DNA of 35,843 bases from positions 1 to 35,843 of the forward strand of contig JAAMPI010000481.1 in the NCBI GenBank assembly GCA_013054445.1, read 5' to 3'. How positions within the stretch are numbered: the first letter of the stretch is position 1; each line of letters starts with the position of its first letter. The notes under the pieces were generated by a model. The model was not told where the DNA came from. It ran no database searches and saw only the letters and a program-made list of their open reading frames with translations. A program made the position numbers and the translations under genes. Origin of the DNA: Cudoniella acicularis. Lineage: Eukaryota > Ascomycota > Leotiomycetes > Helotiales > Helotiaceae. This document shows, one piece after another, positions 20,948 through 31,968 of this stretch.

Positions 20948-22061
20948 TCACCTCCCCGGCACCTCCAAAATCACACCCCCATCAATAGCAATAACCTCCC
21001 TACTAACATACTGATTCCTCATCAAAAAAACCACCCCCATCGCCATCTCCTCATCGCTACCCGCCCGATTCATCGGCACATGGCCCNTCTGCTCAATCTT
21101 CTCCTTCAGCATCTCACTCTTTTACTTCGAATCACTCTGCTTGGTCATCATTTCGCTGGGGAAGTAGCCTGGTGTGATGCTGTTGACGCGGATGCCGGCT
21201 TTTTTGAACTCGTAGGACATTAGTTTGGAGAGATCTGGAGATTGAGGATTGAGGAGGAGGTTAGTGAGATTTCATTATCGATATGGGGAGTGTGTTGAGA
21301 ATTTTCTTGCCATGAAAAGTGTCTTCGAACCAACTGAAGAGAGAAGAAGAGAAAGGATCTACTTACGAACGGTAGCGCCCTTCGCGGCATTATAAGAGAA
21401 GTGACCTTGCGCATGGGACGTAAGTCCCGACATCGAAGAAATGACAATAACCGATGGAGAAAGATGACCACGTGCCTCCTTAGCAACTTGTAGGAGAGGC
21501 AAAAATACCACGGTGGTAAGATACACGGAGAAGACATTCATATTGAAGGTGTCGGGCTACTCAGAGAATGATTCTCCGTTAAAAAGCTTGTCTTTCAATC
21601 CAGTAGCTGCATCGCTGTCTGGCCCGGCTTTTGGACCCGATATCCCAGCGCTGGTAACGAGGAGGTCGATGTACTTTTCTTTTTTGCTGATTTGGTCAAC
21701 GAGATTTTCGAGAGACTCCTTTTTTGTCACGTCACAAGAGCCAATCCTGAAAGTTTATTAATAGCATAATTAGGGAATGAGTAGAATCGTAGACTTATAG
21801 TATTATCTCGCCCTCTCCACTTGTTGATGCATGGCTTTTTGCAGCGTTCTCGAGAGCTTCCATGCGACGACCAGTGATATACACTCGAGCTCCATTGGCT
21901 GCAAGTGCCTGTGTTGCCCTTTGTTTTATTCATGTGGAATCTTTCTAGGTAGAATGGTATACTTACATGAGACCTATCCCAGTACCTCTACCTGTTACCA
22001 CGCACACATGTCCTTTCGCAGAGAAGAGTTTCTCGGCTCTCAGATCTTCTGTGAAAACCAT
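20948..22061 (-). pseudogene. Short-chain dehydrogenase/reductase pseudogene with two stops and a lost splice donor
   Basis: The inferred ancestral exons on the minus strand are 22061-21967, 21918-21799, 21746-21367 and 21234-20948 (294 codons with the final stop). The SDR fold is clear: VCVVTGRGTGIGLM, ANGARVYITGRR, GSCDVTKKESLENLV, LLVTSAGISGP, VIVISSMSGLTSHAQGHFSYNAAK (catalytic Ser, Tyr, Lys) and AGIRVNSITPGYFPSEM, with AIDGG near the end. Three lesions break it: the second donor reads ATAAGT instead of GTAAGT (21798), an in-frame TAG at 21557-21559 where the family has Trp, and an in-frame TAA at 21122-21124. An ambiguous base N is at 21087. Otherwise frame and motifs are kept, so inactivation is recent or the lesions are partly assembly errors. 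Confidence 0.85.
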
Positions 22062-22953
22062 TGTGGTAGATTATCTTCTGAATGAACAAACTGCAAGCAC
22101 AAATTGGTGGTGACGAGTGTAGTTGTAATGGATGTTGGCTTTGAAGAACTTTGGCTGCTCGAGCTGAATCGATATCGAAGGCGACTGATTGACTTCCTTT
22201 AACTTCTAGTGAGATTTCTCAAGTGGAGAAGGTTTGGAAACCAAGAAAGCCAAGTTCTAAAAGCCACCTTTGTCAATGGTATGTATTTCTGGTCGAATTC
22301 CCAGCATACGTCATCAAAATGCAGGGTTGTAAACGGTCGTGGAATAAAATATTAGATTACATTATTCATTCCAGAAATTAGTCCCTCACTTGTCTAGGAT
22401 GAGTTGGGGTTCCGTTGACTTAGTATTCTGAAATTCAGCCACCCTTTGCCTACTAAGGTGGTTATTTTCCGGGTGAGGCTAATGTACACGCGGCAGACTT
22501 TGCAGCAAAACTCGCATCTTTTGGTAAAGCTGAAAAAAATTACCGTCTTACGAAGGCCAAGTGGTCTGCTTTTTATAAAATTTATCAGATACTATTTTGT
22601 TATGGGCATACTACTTTTTCTGAGCACACTCGGACTTTTGTGCCTCTGGCGCTCAGAAAAAGCTCGACTGAGTGAGGAAAATTTCGCAATATTTTGCACC
22701 GTGAAATTAGACAAAGAGAAACAGAGAATATTCTCAAAGCCAATGTTGCCTACTTACATTGTTAGTCGGATAGCCGTGTGGCACCTTTCAATCATCCAAA
22801 TCCTTGATATCGGGATGACTCCGGTTTAGTGGATGCGTTCTTACTCGGAATTATATGTGCTCAAAGAAAAATGAAGAAGTAAATAAAATCGCTTAAGTGG
22901 TATCTGTACTAATTCCAGCTGTGTTCTGCTCATCTAACAATAGTCCTCATGTT
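22062..22953. other. Intergenic region with a possible coding remnant
   Basis: This spans the promoter side of the SDR pseudogene and the 3' end of the Ccz1 gene. A plus-strand frame at 22457-22672 has protein-like composition in its first half (AADFAAKLASFGKAEKNYRL) but no start, no clear end and no family I recognise. Confidence 0.35.
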
Positions 22954-25616
22954 CTATCGATTAAGGTTCAAGAGTCCCTCTATATATCTTTTGGTGTCGA
23001 CTCCAATGCCTTGTGCCAGTTTCGCAGGACCCATAGCCCATCCACTTTCGCCTGTTATAGAAGAACCGCTCACGAACCGACTTGCGGTTGTCGCCGGCTT
23101 GTAATCGCTCGCTCTCCGTATCAAGAATATCTCTTTATCCTTAGATACGAGGTCGCGAGGACTGGAAGGTGTCTTAAGAAAGGGATGAGCAGGCCCTGAA
23201 ATGGTGCTCGAATTGTTTGTCGTCGCACGGGATGGCGTTAAAAAATCTTTACTTCTGTTGGATTCAGCACTGTCCTCGGCAATCAATCCTGGAACCTTCA
23301 CGAGGCCTGAAGCAAGAGCTTGTGTAGATTCTCGTTGGTCAGGTATTCGAGTCCACACAACCCACCATCCTCGACTAGTCTTGCATGTGCGCTCCGTCTC
23401 AGAGCTTTCTTTCGAAATCGAGATGTAAGTGTTGATTATTTGCATATGGGTATTCAGCGCCTCAATTCGTGACCACGGATACTGTGCTGATAGATGAGAC
23501 TGTTGTGAGTAAGGATTAGGAATGTTCGGCACCGTTGAATGCACAGTCAACAATTGTGGATCCCACACTAGGTCGTATATTGGAGCACTGGCGCTTTCTT
23601 TGGACGTCGTCTGAAAATCGTGTTTTGAAGCCCGAAAAGTTGTTGAACTGAGTAGAGGTTTGTGAAGCGGTCCGATCTGATAATGGAGAGATTGATAAAG
23701 ATCGGTCCACGCTAGAGCATCACTTCTTAATTCGAAGAGGAAAACGAAGACGAATGGCCTGTTGACGTAGACCACTACTCGCAATTTTTTGGCCTTGTTG
23801 CGGTCTTGACTCTCAAATGAGAGATTGGAGGTACCAGTCCGTTCTGAGCTAGTGTGTTTGGGCGAGACTTGCTCACTCTCAGTAGTGCTCAGATCTATGC
23901 TGATTTCTCCTTCGGGGCGGGCATCTTCTGCGCGTTCTAACTCGACAGTAAGGGTTCGTAACACGACCCTGGCATTGTAATCTTCTGACGAGACGCTACC
24001 TTTTCGGAACTCAGTGACATTTTCTGCTAGAGATTCATCGTCATAGTCTTCAAGATTACCAATGAGTCCAATTAAAAAGTGGCCGTCGTTTTCATTTTGA
24101 AAACCAGGAGGCGCATCAGGTTTAATGGCGTCACCACCACCCGCAGCGTCTATTTGCTTTCCAACAGACTCTGCCGCTGGATGAGAGTTGTTACTGTCAG
24201 CCGTACTAATCTCTATACCAAGCTTTGTTGCATTGCTCGTCCCGAGACTCCAGTGAGTTCCATAGCCAAGTTTTAGATAGCTCATAAATTTATTGCCTTT
24301 TCTGGACTCGCTGTCAGTGCTTGCAATGCTTGAAGCGTCACGATGAAAGGACGGTTGCCGCTTCTTCAATTTTGAGGTGTCTAGAGAACGATCCGTCTCA
24401 TTTATAGGCATAGGAGGTATAATTGCCATTGGGTCCTCCTCCAGAGTGTCCTGGTTCGCAGCCTGAGCTGAGGGATCTTTTAAATCCGCAGCCGGCTTTT
24501 TCTTCTTTCTCTGGTTCAAATGCGTTTTCTTCTGGTGACGATTTTCAGTAGGATTATCCATCACTCCATAAGCGTAAGAACCCCAGCGATAGATGTCTTC
24601 AATCCAATGAGAAACGTCTCGAAGCGACTTCCTGGACAATGCACCGGTCCCCAGGAAAATGGCACCATCTTCGGCAGCAGGTTCATCACCAGAGCCTAGC
24701 CAAGGGTTCTCAATTGATTCTTGTTTGTCGTCGGGTTTGCCGACCTCGTTTTGATTCTCACCGCGCGGTTCGGCGTCCCCAAATCTCGAGACAATCACAT
24801 CAACAAGTCCCTCAATTCGATCAACAAAACCTTCTAGAACTTCACGCTCTCCACTGCCTCTGTCTTCCTCTCCAACTCCAACTCCGAGTTCTCCACAAGC
24901 TGCGATTTTGATGCCACCATAGAGGCTGTTGGCCGGGTTGCCATGCATTAGAACGTTCCATGTTGAAAGAAATGTATCCCAATACCGCCCAAGCAGATCA
25001 ATAAATTTGGACCTCTTTGTGCACACAGAAAGGGCACTCATAGAAGAGGCATGGTGTAGGAGAAACGTCGAATGTGCACGTAGAAGGTCCCCAAGCAGCA
25101 GTATAGCAGGCTTCACCTCCCGAGAAGAATACTCCGTGGTTTCCACTTCTTCTGAGCCCTTGCCCGTGGTAGCTGGAGCCTTCACCGTCCTGGGCAGTAT
25201 GGTCAAGTTGATAGACTATGCATATTAGATGAGACGTAGGAACTAGGAAGCGGAACTCTACTTACAGCTAGTATCCACCAGCCAGACTCAAGCTCGTGAA
25301 GGACAATGCGAGACTTTTCGGTCTCGATGGTGTCTATAGATTTGCCGTCGGAAAAACTGCGCCCAAACTCGACCATGCCTTGGGCAAGGCCAATTCGTCT
25401 CAACTGCTGGTTGCTCTCTTCTCGAGCAGCATCGTCGTTCTTCTGCGTCTCGGCTTTGCGACGACGCTTCCTTCGCTCTTGATGTTCTGGCGATGTGTAG
25501 TAAACAATCTGGTCCGCAACCGTCTCATCGGTCGTGCCCAGCGAGGGGTTGTAGATAGCTAGAAATCCCAACTGTGCGGGAACCGCCTTCCGCGAAGACT
25601 CGGAGGGAGCAGACAT
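22954..25616 (-). CDS. CCZ1: Vacuolar fusion protein Ccz1 homologue (Mon1-Ccz1 GEF subunit)
   Basis: Two exons on the minus strand, 25616-25266 and 25215-22954, give 870 aa; the 50-nt intron (GTAAGT...ATGCATAG) joins GWWILA to SINLTILPR. The N-terminus, AQLGFLAIYNPSLGTTDETV then DQIVYYTSPE and GLAQGMVEFGRSFSD, is the first longin domain shared by CCZ1, INTU and HPS4 proteins. Middle landmarks are LLLGDLLRAHSTFLLHHAS and DLLGRYWDTFLSTWNVLMHG. About residues 300-500 form a low-complexity insertion with a KKKK tract, and further beta-rich domains follow (RPFVFVFLFELRSDALAW near 610). With Mon1 it forms the guanine-nucleotide exchange factor for the Rab7/Ypt7 GTPase on late endosomes, autophagosomes and vacuoles. 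It is longer than the yeast protein because of the insertions. It is divergent from the formyltransferase gene. Confidence 0.88.
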
Positions 25617-26179
25617 GGCATTTTCGAGATGGCCGGTCGTCGATCAAGGAGACCGTTGTTGGGCGGGAGAAAAGGATGAATTGTGTTCTTGAGCGCGCGG
25701 CATCGTTTGTAGTTGGAAATCGAGTCAAGCTAAGTTTAGGCCCGAGTCAGGGAAGAAGGAGAAGATCGCATGCCCAAAATTCGTCGCAGTCGCCAGTACC
25801 AGCTCCTTCTGAATGTAGATTGGCAAACCGCAATCTAGTGATGTCAGGGCAAAACAGTTTGTGGCGCAAGCATGGCACGAAAGGTGCGCCACAGGTGTAT
25901 CAAAATCCCTCACGTGCATAGTTTCCACTTAACGTCTTCTCAACCCCTTTTCTTGCTTTCGTATGCCATAAGTCCACCCAGTCCACCGTGTTCAATCACC
26001 TCAATTATGCGTCTCTAAGCCTAACGAAATGCTAGTGGGCTTTATTCTCACCTCCTATTTCATAATTTGTATACTGATACAGATCTAGCTTTGATCGCGT
26101 GATATTACATGATATTACAAGCAGCTCTTTAAAGACCAATGTTGGACGAGCTTCTAGAGCACTTCGCCTAGCACTAATC
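25617..26179. promoter_or_regulatory. Divergent promoter region of CCZ1 and the formyltransferase gene
   Basis: About 560 bp separate the two start codons. No coding gene is seen in it. I could not assign specific factor sites with confidence. Confidence 0.5.
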
Positions 26180-27480
26180 ATGAGGCCATGGGCTCTCATA
26201 AATTATGCCGTTAAGCGTTCAGTCTCGAGATATTTTCTTCTCAATGAAAGAAGATTACACAGCACAAAGGTGTCAAAGCCTCTTCGTGTTCTATTTTGCG
26301 GGTCGGATGAATTCAGCTGCGAGTCTTTACGAGCCCTTGATACCGAGAGAAAACGAAACCCTGCACTTATAGCGTCAATTGACGTGCTCTGTCGCCCTGG
26401 GAAGAAATCTGGAAGGTCAATGACCAAGATCCGTGAAGGTGCGTCAATTTCCTGCTAGTATCAGCTTGAACTAATCCTTGCAGTTCCTATCAAGGCTGTT
26501 GCTCAAGAGCTAGGGCTTTCCATATATGAAAGAGATACTTTTCGGGGATGGGATGTAAGTTTGTTGGTATCCCGACTCTTTATGGGAGCTGACATTACTT
26601 AGCTCCCTAAACCCCATAATGAGTCTATCAATCTCATAATAGCTGTTTCGTTTGGACTCTTCGTTCCCCCTCGGATTCTCAAAAGTGCTGAACATGGAGG
26701 CCTGAACGTCCATCCATCACTGTTGCCAAAGTTCGTCCGCCTACGAGCTTTAAAAACAAGACTGATATCTGCAATAGTTTCCGCGGGCCTGCACCATTAC
26801 AGCACACCATAATGGCAGGTGAAAAAAGTACAGGCGTAACCCTTCAAACACTGGACGAAACATCTTTTGACCATGGTGTTATCCTGTCACAAACACCACT
26901 TCCAGGCCTACCTATTCCATCACCGGAGACATTTACGTATAATGACTTACTCGAATTTATCAAGCCAAAGGCCGCAGAGATGCTCGTCCAAGGCTTGCGG
27001 GACCGATTATTCGTCCCGCCACTGATTGATGTTGGTCACTATGAGTCGAAAGCACTTAAACATGCGCCTAAAATCACCCCTCAAGATAGACAAATTCAAT
27101 GGTCTCACATGGATGCAGAAACAATCTATCGATGCCACCGTGCTCTCCAACGACTATGGAGCAATGTCTGGGTGGATGAAAATACAGAAAAACGAATCAT
27201 CTTTGAAGACCTTGAGCCTGTGTTAAGTGTCGAGGATAAGGCGAAAGCCAAAATTAATGACAATAAAGATGATGCAGATAGCCAATGCATCGCATACTCA
27301 GATGACCAAGGGGTGAAGCGCCCATTGACATTCATCACTGATGGCAACGCAGTCATCATAACTCTCAACGATCAAGCTCTTCGGGTGAGGAGCATTACGC
27401 TAGAGGGCCAAAAGCCGAAGGCTGCGAGCAAAGTATTTGAAGCTATTCAGCGCGGAGGAGCTTGGCGTCATATACAGTAA
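26180..27480 (+). CDS. FMT1: Methionyl-tRNA formyltransferase, mitochondrial
   Basis: Four exons, 26180-26438, 26484-26554, 26603-26730 and 26778-27480, give 386 aa with introns of about 45-48 nt. I start at the ATG at 26180 (MRPWALINYAVKR); the frame upstream opens only with GTG. The first 30 residues are basic and lack acidic residues apart from one Glu, as in mitochondrial presequences. Landmarks: RVLFCGSDEFSCESL (formyltransferase fold), the catalytic NVH of GGLNVHPSLLPNFRGPAP, and DETSFDHGVILSQ with the catalytic Asp. The C-terminal domain (ITPQDRQIQWSHMDAETIYR onward) is the OB-like tRNA-binding part. It transfers the formyl group from 10-formyl-THF to initiator Met-tRNA for mitochondrial translation. 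Exon 4 ends in a natural stop after GGAWRHIQ. Confidence 0.94.
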
Positions 27481-28280
27481 AGGAAGGGTAATCGCAATTA
27501 ATTTGCACCAAATTATGGATAGTACGGCAATTAGGTTAACTTGATGTTGAAGGATGTATGTATAAAAGTCACAGAACTCCCTGTTCGGCATTTAGGAGTT
27601 ACCGTCACTCCTTGTGTATAATTATTAGGTACGTTGGTTTGGTGTACACCACCACTTCTTATTTACATAGCGGCTCATGGTAGGCTGGTAATTCATAGAT
27701 CTCATCTAGAGGCACTGTCGAGATTCACTTCCAAAATACCATCTCTTGGCTGTTTTGAATCCCGATTCCCACACTAAGTATTACCGTCGAGATCTCCGAT
27801 TGAACGTGTCTAAAGCTCTGTCTATAGTTACCCAGTCAGGTATTTTCTGAGTGCCAGATTCTCCAATTGAACTGATTGTTACTCGTAATGTTCGGACAAG
27901 CTTCCCACGGGTAACCAGAATCCAATTCGAAAGCTGACAAGTAGAGTCAATGTGACACAGTAGCAAAATTATCCAGCTTCGCTGAGACGATCATCTCCGA
28001 CTTGCGTCCCTTCTTCTTGCCAGCACTTAGAAAAGTGCCCGGCCCATTATCAGAGCTCCGCTGTCCCGCAAAAAACTCCTGCCCCCTTAATGGGTGAACA
28101 TGACAACAAGCCGTTGCTATCAACGTGGTACGCGAGAATTATGCCGCTGTTGTCGTTTTATGCTTAGATATTGTATATTTCGCCATTTTATGTTGAAGCC
28201 TCGTGGATTTGGTCAATTCCGTAGGGTTGGTCCTTCCCAACAAGTTCGTATATGTTCCGTGTCTCCTTTTTCGCGTGATT
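27481..28280. other. Intergenic region downstream of FMT1
   Basis: This convergent gap lies between FMT1 (+) and the cell-surface pseudogene (-). No gene is seen. Short frames on both strands lack motifs. Confidence 0.5.
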
Positions 28281-29022
28281 TTATCGCCGACGAGCAAAAA
28301 ACACAGCACCGATTGCAACAAGAGCGGAAAGTGGCATCCCAATCCCGATACCAACTGTTGCGCTGGTGGTTAATCCCGAAGATTTGTTGTTGTTACTTCC
28401 CGTTGTAGAGTTACTCGCAGCAGCAGAAGATGTTGCAGATATAACGGTCGCAGGCAGCGAAGCAGTCATAGATGATATCGAGGAGATGCTGACAGAATTT
28501 GAAGATATTGATGATCTAGGCGAAGTGAAGGAGGAAGAGGGAGGAGGATATGGAGGTTATGGTGGCGGTGAAGGTGATAGAAGACGTTTGAGGGGAGATT
28601 GTGAACTCCGCACTGTAAGCCGGTTCTCCGGAACTCGTGCCATTAACGAGGACGAAGCAGAGGATGTTGCTTTGAGACAACGACTGCCCTTGTCCCAGAC
28701 TGACAGTAAACAGGTAGTTCTGAGTTGTGCATTGAAAGTCGTTGGCTACGCAATGATCAGCTTTTATTATCTCCCTCGAGAAATAAATCCTACATATCAG
28801 CCAGAAGTAATTTCCAGTGGCCACAGCCTGCAGTGCTAGCGATAGTTCCGGATAATCTGTTCCAGTATCCTGCTAGGCAACTAATAGCTGATCACCAAGT
28901 GTTGTGATAAGTGAACCGTCTGGAGAATGTGGGTTCGTGAAGGTCGCGATGCTTAGAACTGTGCGACTTAGCAGCAAGAGGGAACACTGCCATCTCAAAA
29001 GGCGTTGTATAAAGGTAGCCAT
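28281..29022 (-). pseudogene. Decayed Ser/Thr-rich cell-surface protein with C-terminal membrane anchor
   Basis: The minus strand begins ATGGCTACC at 29022 with a signal-like start (RLLRWQCSLLLLSRTVLS), then FTNPHSPDGSLITTLGDQLL, which resembles the FINP...GD start of fungal Ser/Thr-rich surface proteins. An in-frame TAG stands at 28873-28875. The frame then stays open to 28516 (TDYPELSLALQAVATGNYFW, Cys pairs, YLFTVSLGQGQS, AEFTISPQTSS). The natural end lies in another frame: a Ser-rich stalk (SISSNSVSISSISSM), then TTSATVGIGIG and ALVAIGAVFFARRR, a membrane helix with a basic stop-transfer, ending at 28281. So one stop and one frame shift (within the CCTCC-rich stretch near 28525-28560) separate three sensible pieces. 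No intron of usual size explains either break. Function is unknown; a cell-wall or sensing role is only suggested by topology. Confidence 0.65.
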
Positions 29023-30088
29023 GACTATGGTTGCCTAGCTACCATAGATTTGTTGGGAAGTCAACGCCAGCGAGCACAACGCGATGAAAAGTTTGGAATC
29101 AAGAAGACAGCAAAGCACCTCTGAGGTGAAAGGAAAAACGGATTGCCATACATCAGCAGGATTCACGATTGTACTTCCCGATGGGCTGAGAGCAGAAGGA
29201 TCTGATATTGTACGTAACTGCTGGCTACTACCATAGTCTTACTCGCGTCGTCTGCTTGAGACTCATCCCCTTCCTACAATACATGATGTCTTCACAAGTC
29301 TTGGGGCTGCGGCAGCATGCGCCGGGAAAACTCACCTACGTACGTATGCGACTATCAAATCCGTTTCACGACTTTTCGACAGTTAAACGATGATAGGATA
29401 TATGGAGATGAGGAAATTTTCGAGACTTTTTACCGAGAGTATGCAGATTCCTGAAACCGGAGAGATAGCGCCGTGCCAGTGTGCGGCTATGTAGCCTAAA
29501 GAATACGTGAAGACGTAAATACAGGCAAGTGGCGCCTGTAAGGATGTGTATAAACTCGGAAAATATAAAAACGACAGAAGAACGAATTGTTATTTAGATC
29601 TCGACAACGAAGTGAAGAGAATTGAAAACATGAATCTTTCTCATGGCGCGGCCGATTCAATACTGTAGCTTCCACAGAGCTTTTACTAAGTTGCTTCACT
29701 CGAAGAAGTTTGTTTGGTATATTTTGCAGTTTAAGAATGAGGGTTACTTTCAAAGTAGTCTTTGAACTGCTACATAACTGTTGAAGCATAACCATGTAGC
29801 CGTAATAACAAACTTATGATCTCTGATTGGCGGAGGCGATAGAAAAGGGGCATCTTGGTGCAAATTATTGAATTTCCCTTTTAGGAACATTAGTATTATA
29901 AACCCCACTACCACTCGGTAGGCTGAGATTCGTTATTTATCCTTTATCAACCTGAAGAACTCTTCCGGAATCCGGCCACAATTCAACCCCACACTATCAC
30001 CTAGTGATATTGGCAGGTAGTTATACAGAAAGGGCATCCTTCTCCCCAAATTATTCGCTCGCAAAGCATTCATACTTACAACACAAAA
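29023..30088. other. Divergent intergenic region
   Basis: This lies between the decayed surface-protein gene (-) and the secreted Kre9-like gene (+). No coding gene is seen. A TATAAA at 29897-29902, about 190 bp before the next ATG, is a plausible core promoter element for the plus-strand gene. Confidence 0.5.
29897..29902 (+). promoter_or_regulatory. TATA box candidate of the Kre9-like gene
   Basis: A perfect TATAAA is followed by ACCCCAC and a CA-rich leader, 187 bp before the ATG at 30089. The distance fits a fungal TATA-to-ATG spacing with a leader of roughly 100 nt or more. Confidence 0.4.
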
Positions 30089-30642
30089 ATGACTCCTATT
30101 CCGAAATTGGCAAATCTATTGGCCTTGGCAACCTCTCTCACTATTCCAACACCAACAACAGAAAACCCAGGGAGTTCGCTCTCAAATTTCATATTCCCAA
30201 CTAAAGGAGACGTCTTCATTCTCGGAGATCGAGTTCCTGTGAAATGGGAAGTCGAAAATATGCCTGCGAATGGTGTTCTGCTATCACTAGAGAGTGCCGA
30301 CAGGTCAAAATCGTTCAGAATTGCTGGTAGGTGAAGATTAACTCCGAAGCGCTGGCTTACTAAGACTGACAATATAAAACAGGAGACAATGGTCTCAGTG
30401 AGGGGACGTTTGTTTGGGAAGTGACCAACTACAATTTACCTGGAAATCCTGGAGAAAACTTCCGCCTTGCGGTTTATGATAAAAGCTTTGAAGCTGTGGC
30501 TCTAAGTCCTGAATTCTCTATATGGAACGGTTTCGACGAAGCTCCGAACTCGGAGACTGGAGTTGAAGTAAAGAGAATCTGGTCACCTAAAGACGAACAA
30601 CTTTGGTATTCAAACATCATATATTCGCATCAGGTCGTATGA
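30089..30642 (+). CDS. Small secreted protein with a Kre9/Knh1-like Ig-fold domain
   Basis: Two exons, 30089-30326 and 30383-30642, give 165 aa; the 56-nt intron (GTAGGT...AACAG) joins FRIAG to DNGLSEGTFVWEV. The N-terminus (KLANLLALATSLTIPTP) is a likely signal peptide. Residues about 33-138 follow the Kre9/Knh1 N-terminal pattern: FIFPTKGDVFILGDRVPVKW, then a bulky/charged strand, EGTFVWEVTNYNLPGNPGE, FRLAVYDK, and SPEFSIW. This domain is common in fungal wall-associated and GPI proteins. There is no Ser/Thr stalk or GPI signal, so the product is probably secreted and soluble or a short relic of a longer protein. It ends at 30642, about 90 bp before the 3' end of Dre2 on the other strand. 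Confidence 0.65.
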
Positions 30643-30734
30643 AACCCCCACAAGGCAATCACCAGCCAAGTCTATGCGTACCCCAGCACGACGGCTGCCC
30701 TATCTATTGTTCAACGCCACCCAAATGCAGAAAT

Positions 30735-31968
30735 TCATAGCTGGACATCATTGTTGAGCAGCCGGACCTCCTCGCCTGGCTTGAAGGCTGGCATGCCGAT
30801 ATAAGGCAATTGGGGAGTCAGCATAATCCTATCTCAATATGTTTCAAGTGTAAACGGAGTAGGAAAGACTCGTTTGGGTTGTTCCAGGAGTATTTACTAC
30901 CCCTTAAACGTGTCTCTGGAGTAAAACGACGAAGAGTTAAGGAGTCCGATTATACTTACACAACCATCGCAGCGGAAGGCATCTCCTAAGCTGCAATTTC
31001 CGCAAGAACCAACTTTTCCCTGGACGGTGAAGTCTACCTCGGCGAGATCATCTGCTTCCAGCTTCAGAGTCTTGAGTTTGGCATCTGCGTCTGACCGCTT
31101 GGCAGCATCTTCTGCTGCAAGTCTCTCTGCAAGTCCACATGTACAATCTTTGCAAGCTCTTCGGCGCTTGCCAACTCGAGGGACACACTCCGGGGCTGCA
31201 GGGAATTGTTAGCAAGTGTGGAATATAAATTATGCATTCGTCAGACTTACGAATATTAACAGGTCTCTTGAGGTCTTCCTCCGTGAGTAAGGTGTCTTCG
31301 TCTATGAGCTCATCGTCGTCATCCTCGCCAGTGATCATGGGATCTCCAAAATCGTCACTAAAATCCACGAATCCAACTCCTGCTGGCTTGCTGTTTGACA
31401 TATCTACACTCTTCCACTTGCCATTGGTTGTGGCTACCACAGCAGGCCCAGCATTGGGGACAGTAGTGCTCTTATCTTTCCTCCGAAGCTTTAATGGAAT
31501 AGCATCACTCGCACTATAATCCGGCTTGGTCATTCCTCCACCCTCTAATACCAAACCAGCCAAGATTGCTTCCCGAAGCTCAGCGCCAGCCGCATCCTGG
31601 CCAAATGTGCCATCTTGTGCTTGTAATTTTCCTCCAGCCTTTAATGCCTGCACAATTCTTGCAAACACGTCTCGACCCAGCAATTGTGAAGACTCCTTTC
31701 GCGTTCCGTCAGCATCGGTGAGTATTAGAATCAGGTCGTAGGTGGCGTCAGGAAGGGTAACGAGCCCTGCGGACAAGCGATCGAGCATTTGCAGATCAGT
31801 GACTGCTCTGTCACGGGAGGCGAGGACATTTCGGAGGTTTTCTTCATGACTGGATATGGATGGAGGTGCGAGTAGAAGAGTTCTGGTGTTGAAAGAGGAG
31901 GCCTTTGTTGTGTTGGAGGCAATCGGATTGAAATCGGAGTCGTTATCAATGGTGATCGCGGGCGCCAT
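30735..31968 (-). CDS. DRE2: Dre2/anamorsin, cytosolic Fe-S cluster assembly factor
   Basis: Three exons on the minus strand, 31968-31251, 31195-30960 and 30806-30735, give 341 aa. The N-terminus is the degenerate methyltransferase-like domain ([20 protein letters not shown]). The linker has an acidic patch ([20 protein letters not shown]). The Fe-S region follows: site 1 [20 protein letters not shown] (Cys with CxxCxC) and site 2 [16 protein letters not shown] (CxxC, seven residues, CxxC), then [20 protein letters not shown]. Dre2 receives electrons from the diflavin reductase Tah18 in the cytosolic Fe-S assembly pathway. Intron 1 is ordinary (GTAAGT...CTGCAG, 55 nt). Intron 2 has a canonical donor (GTAAGT) but its 3' end, fixed by the conserved Cys|Pro junction, is CCAATTG with no AG. 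The intron is also long (153 nt). Confidence 0.93.

Noticed and set aside
22961..22985. GGTTCAAGAGTCC resembling a tRNA B box
   Set aside because: It lies inside the coding end of CCZ1 and no A box or cloverleaf could be formed around it.
28366..28839. 157-codon plus-strand frame rich in Glu and Gly
   Set aside because: It is the antisense shadow of the surface-protein pseudogene, whose Ser/Pro-rich stalk and membrane helix read sensibly on the minus strand.
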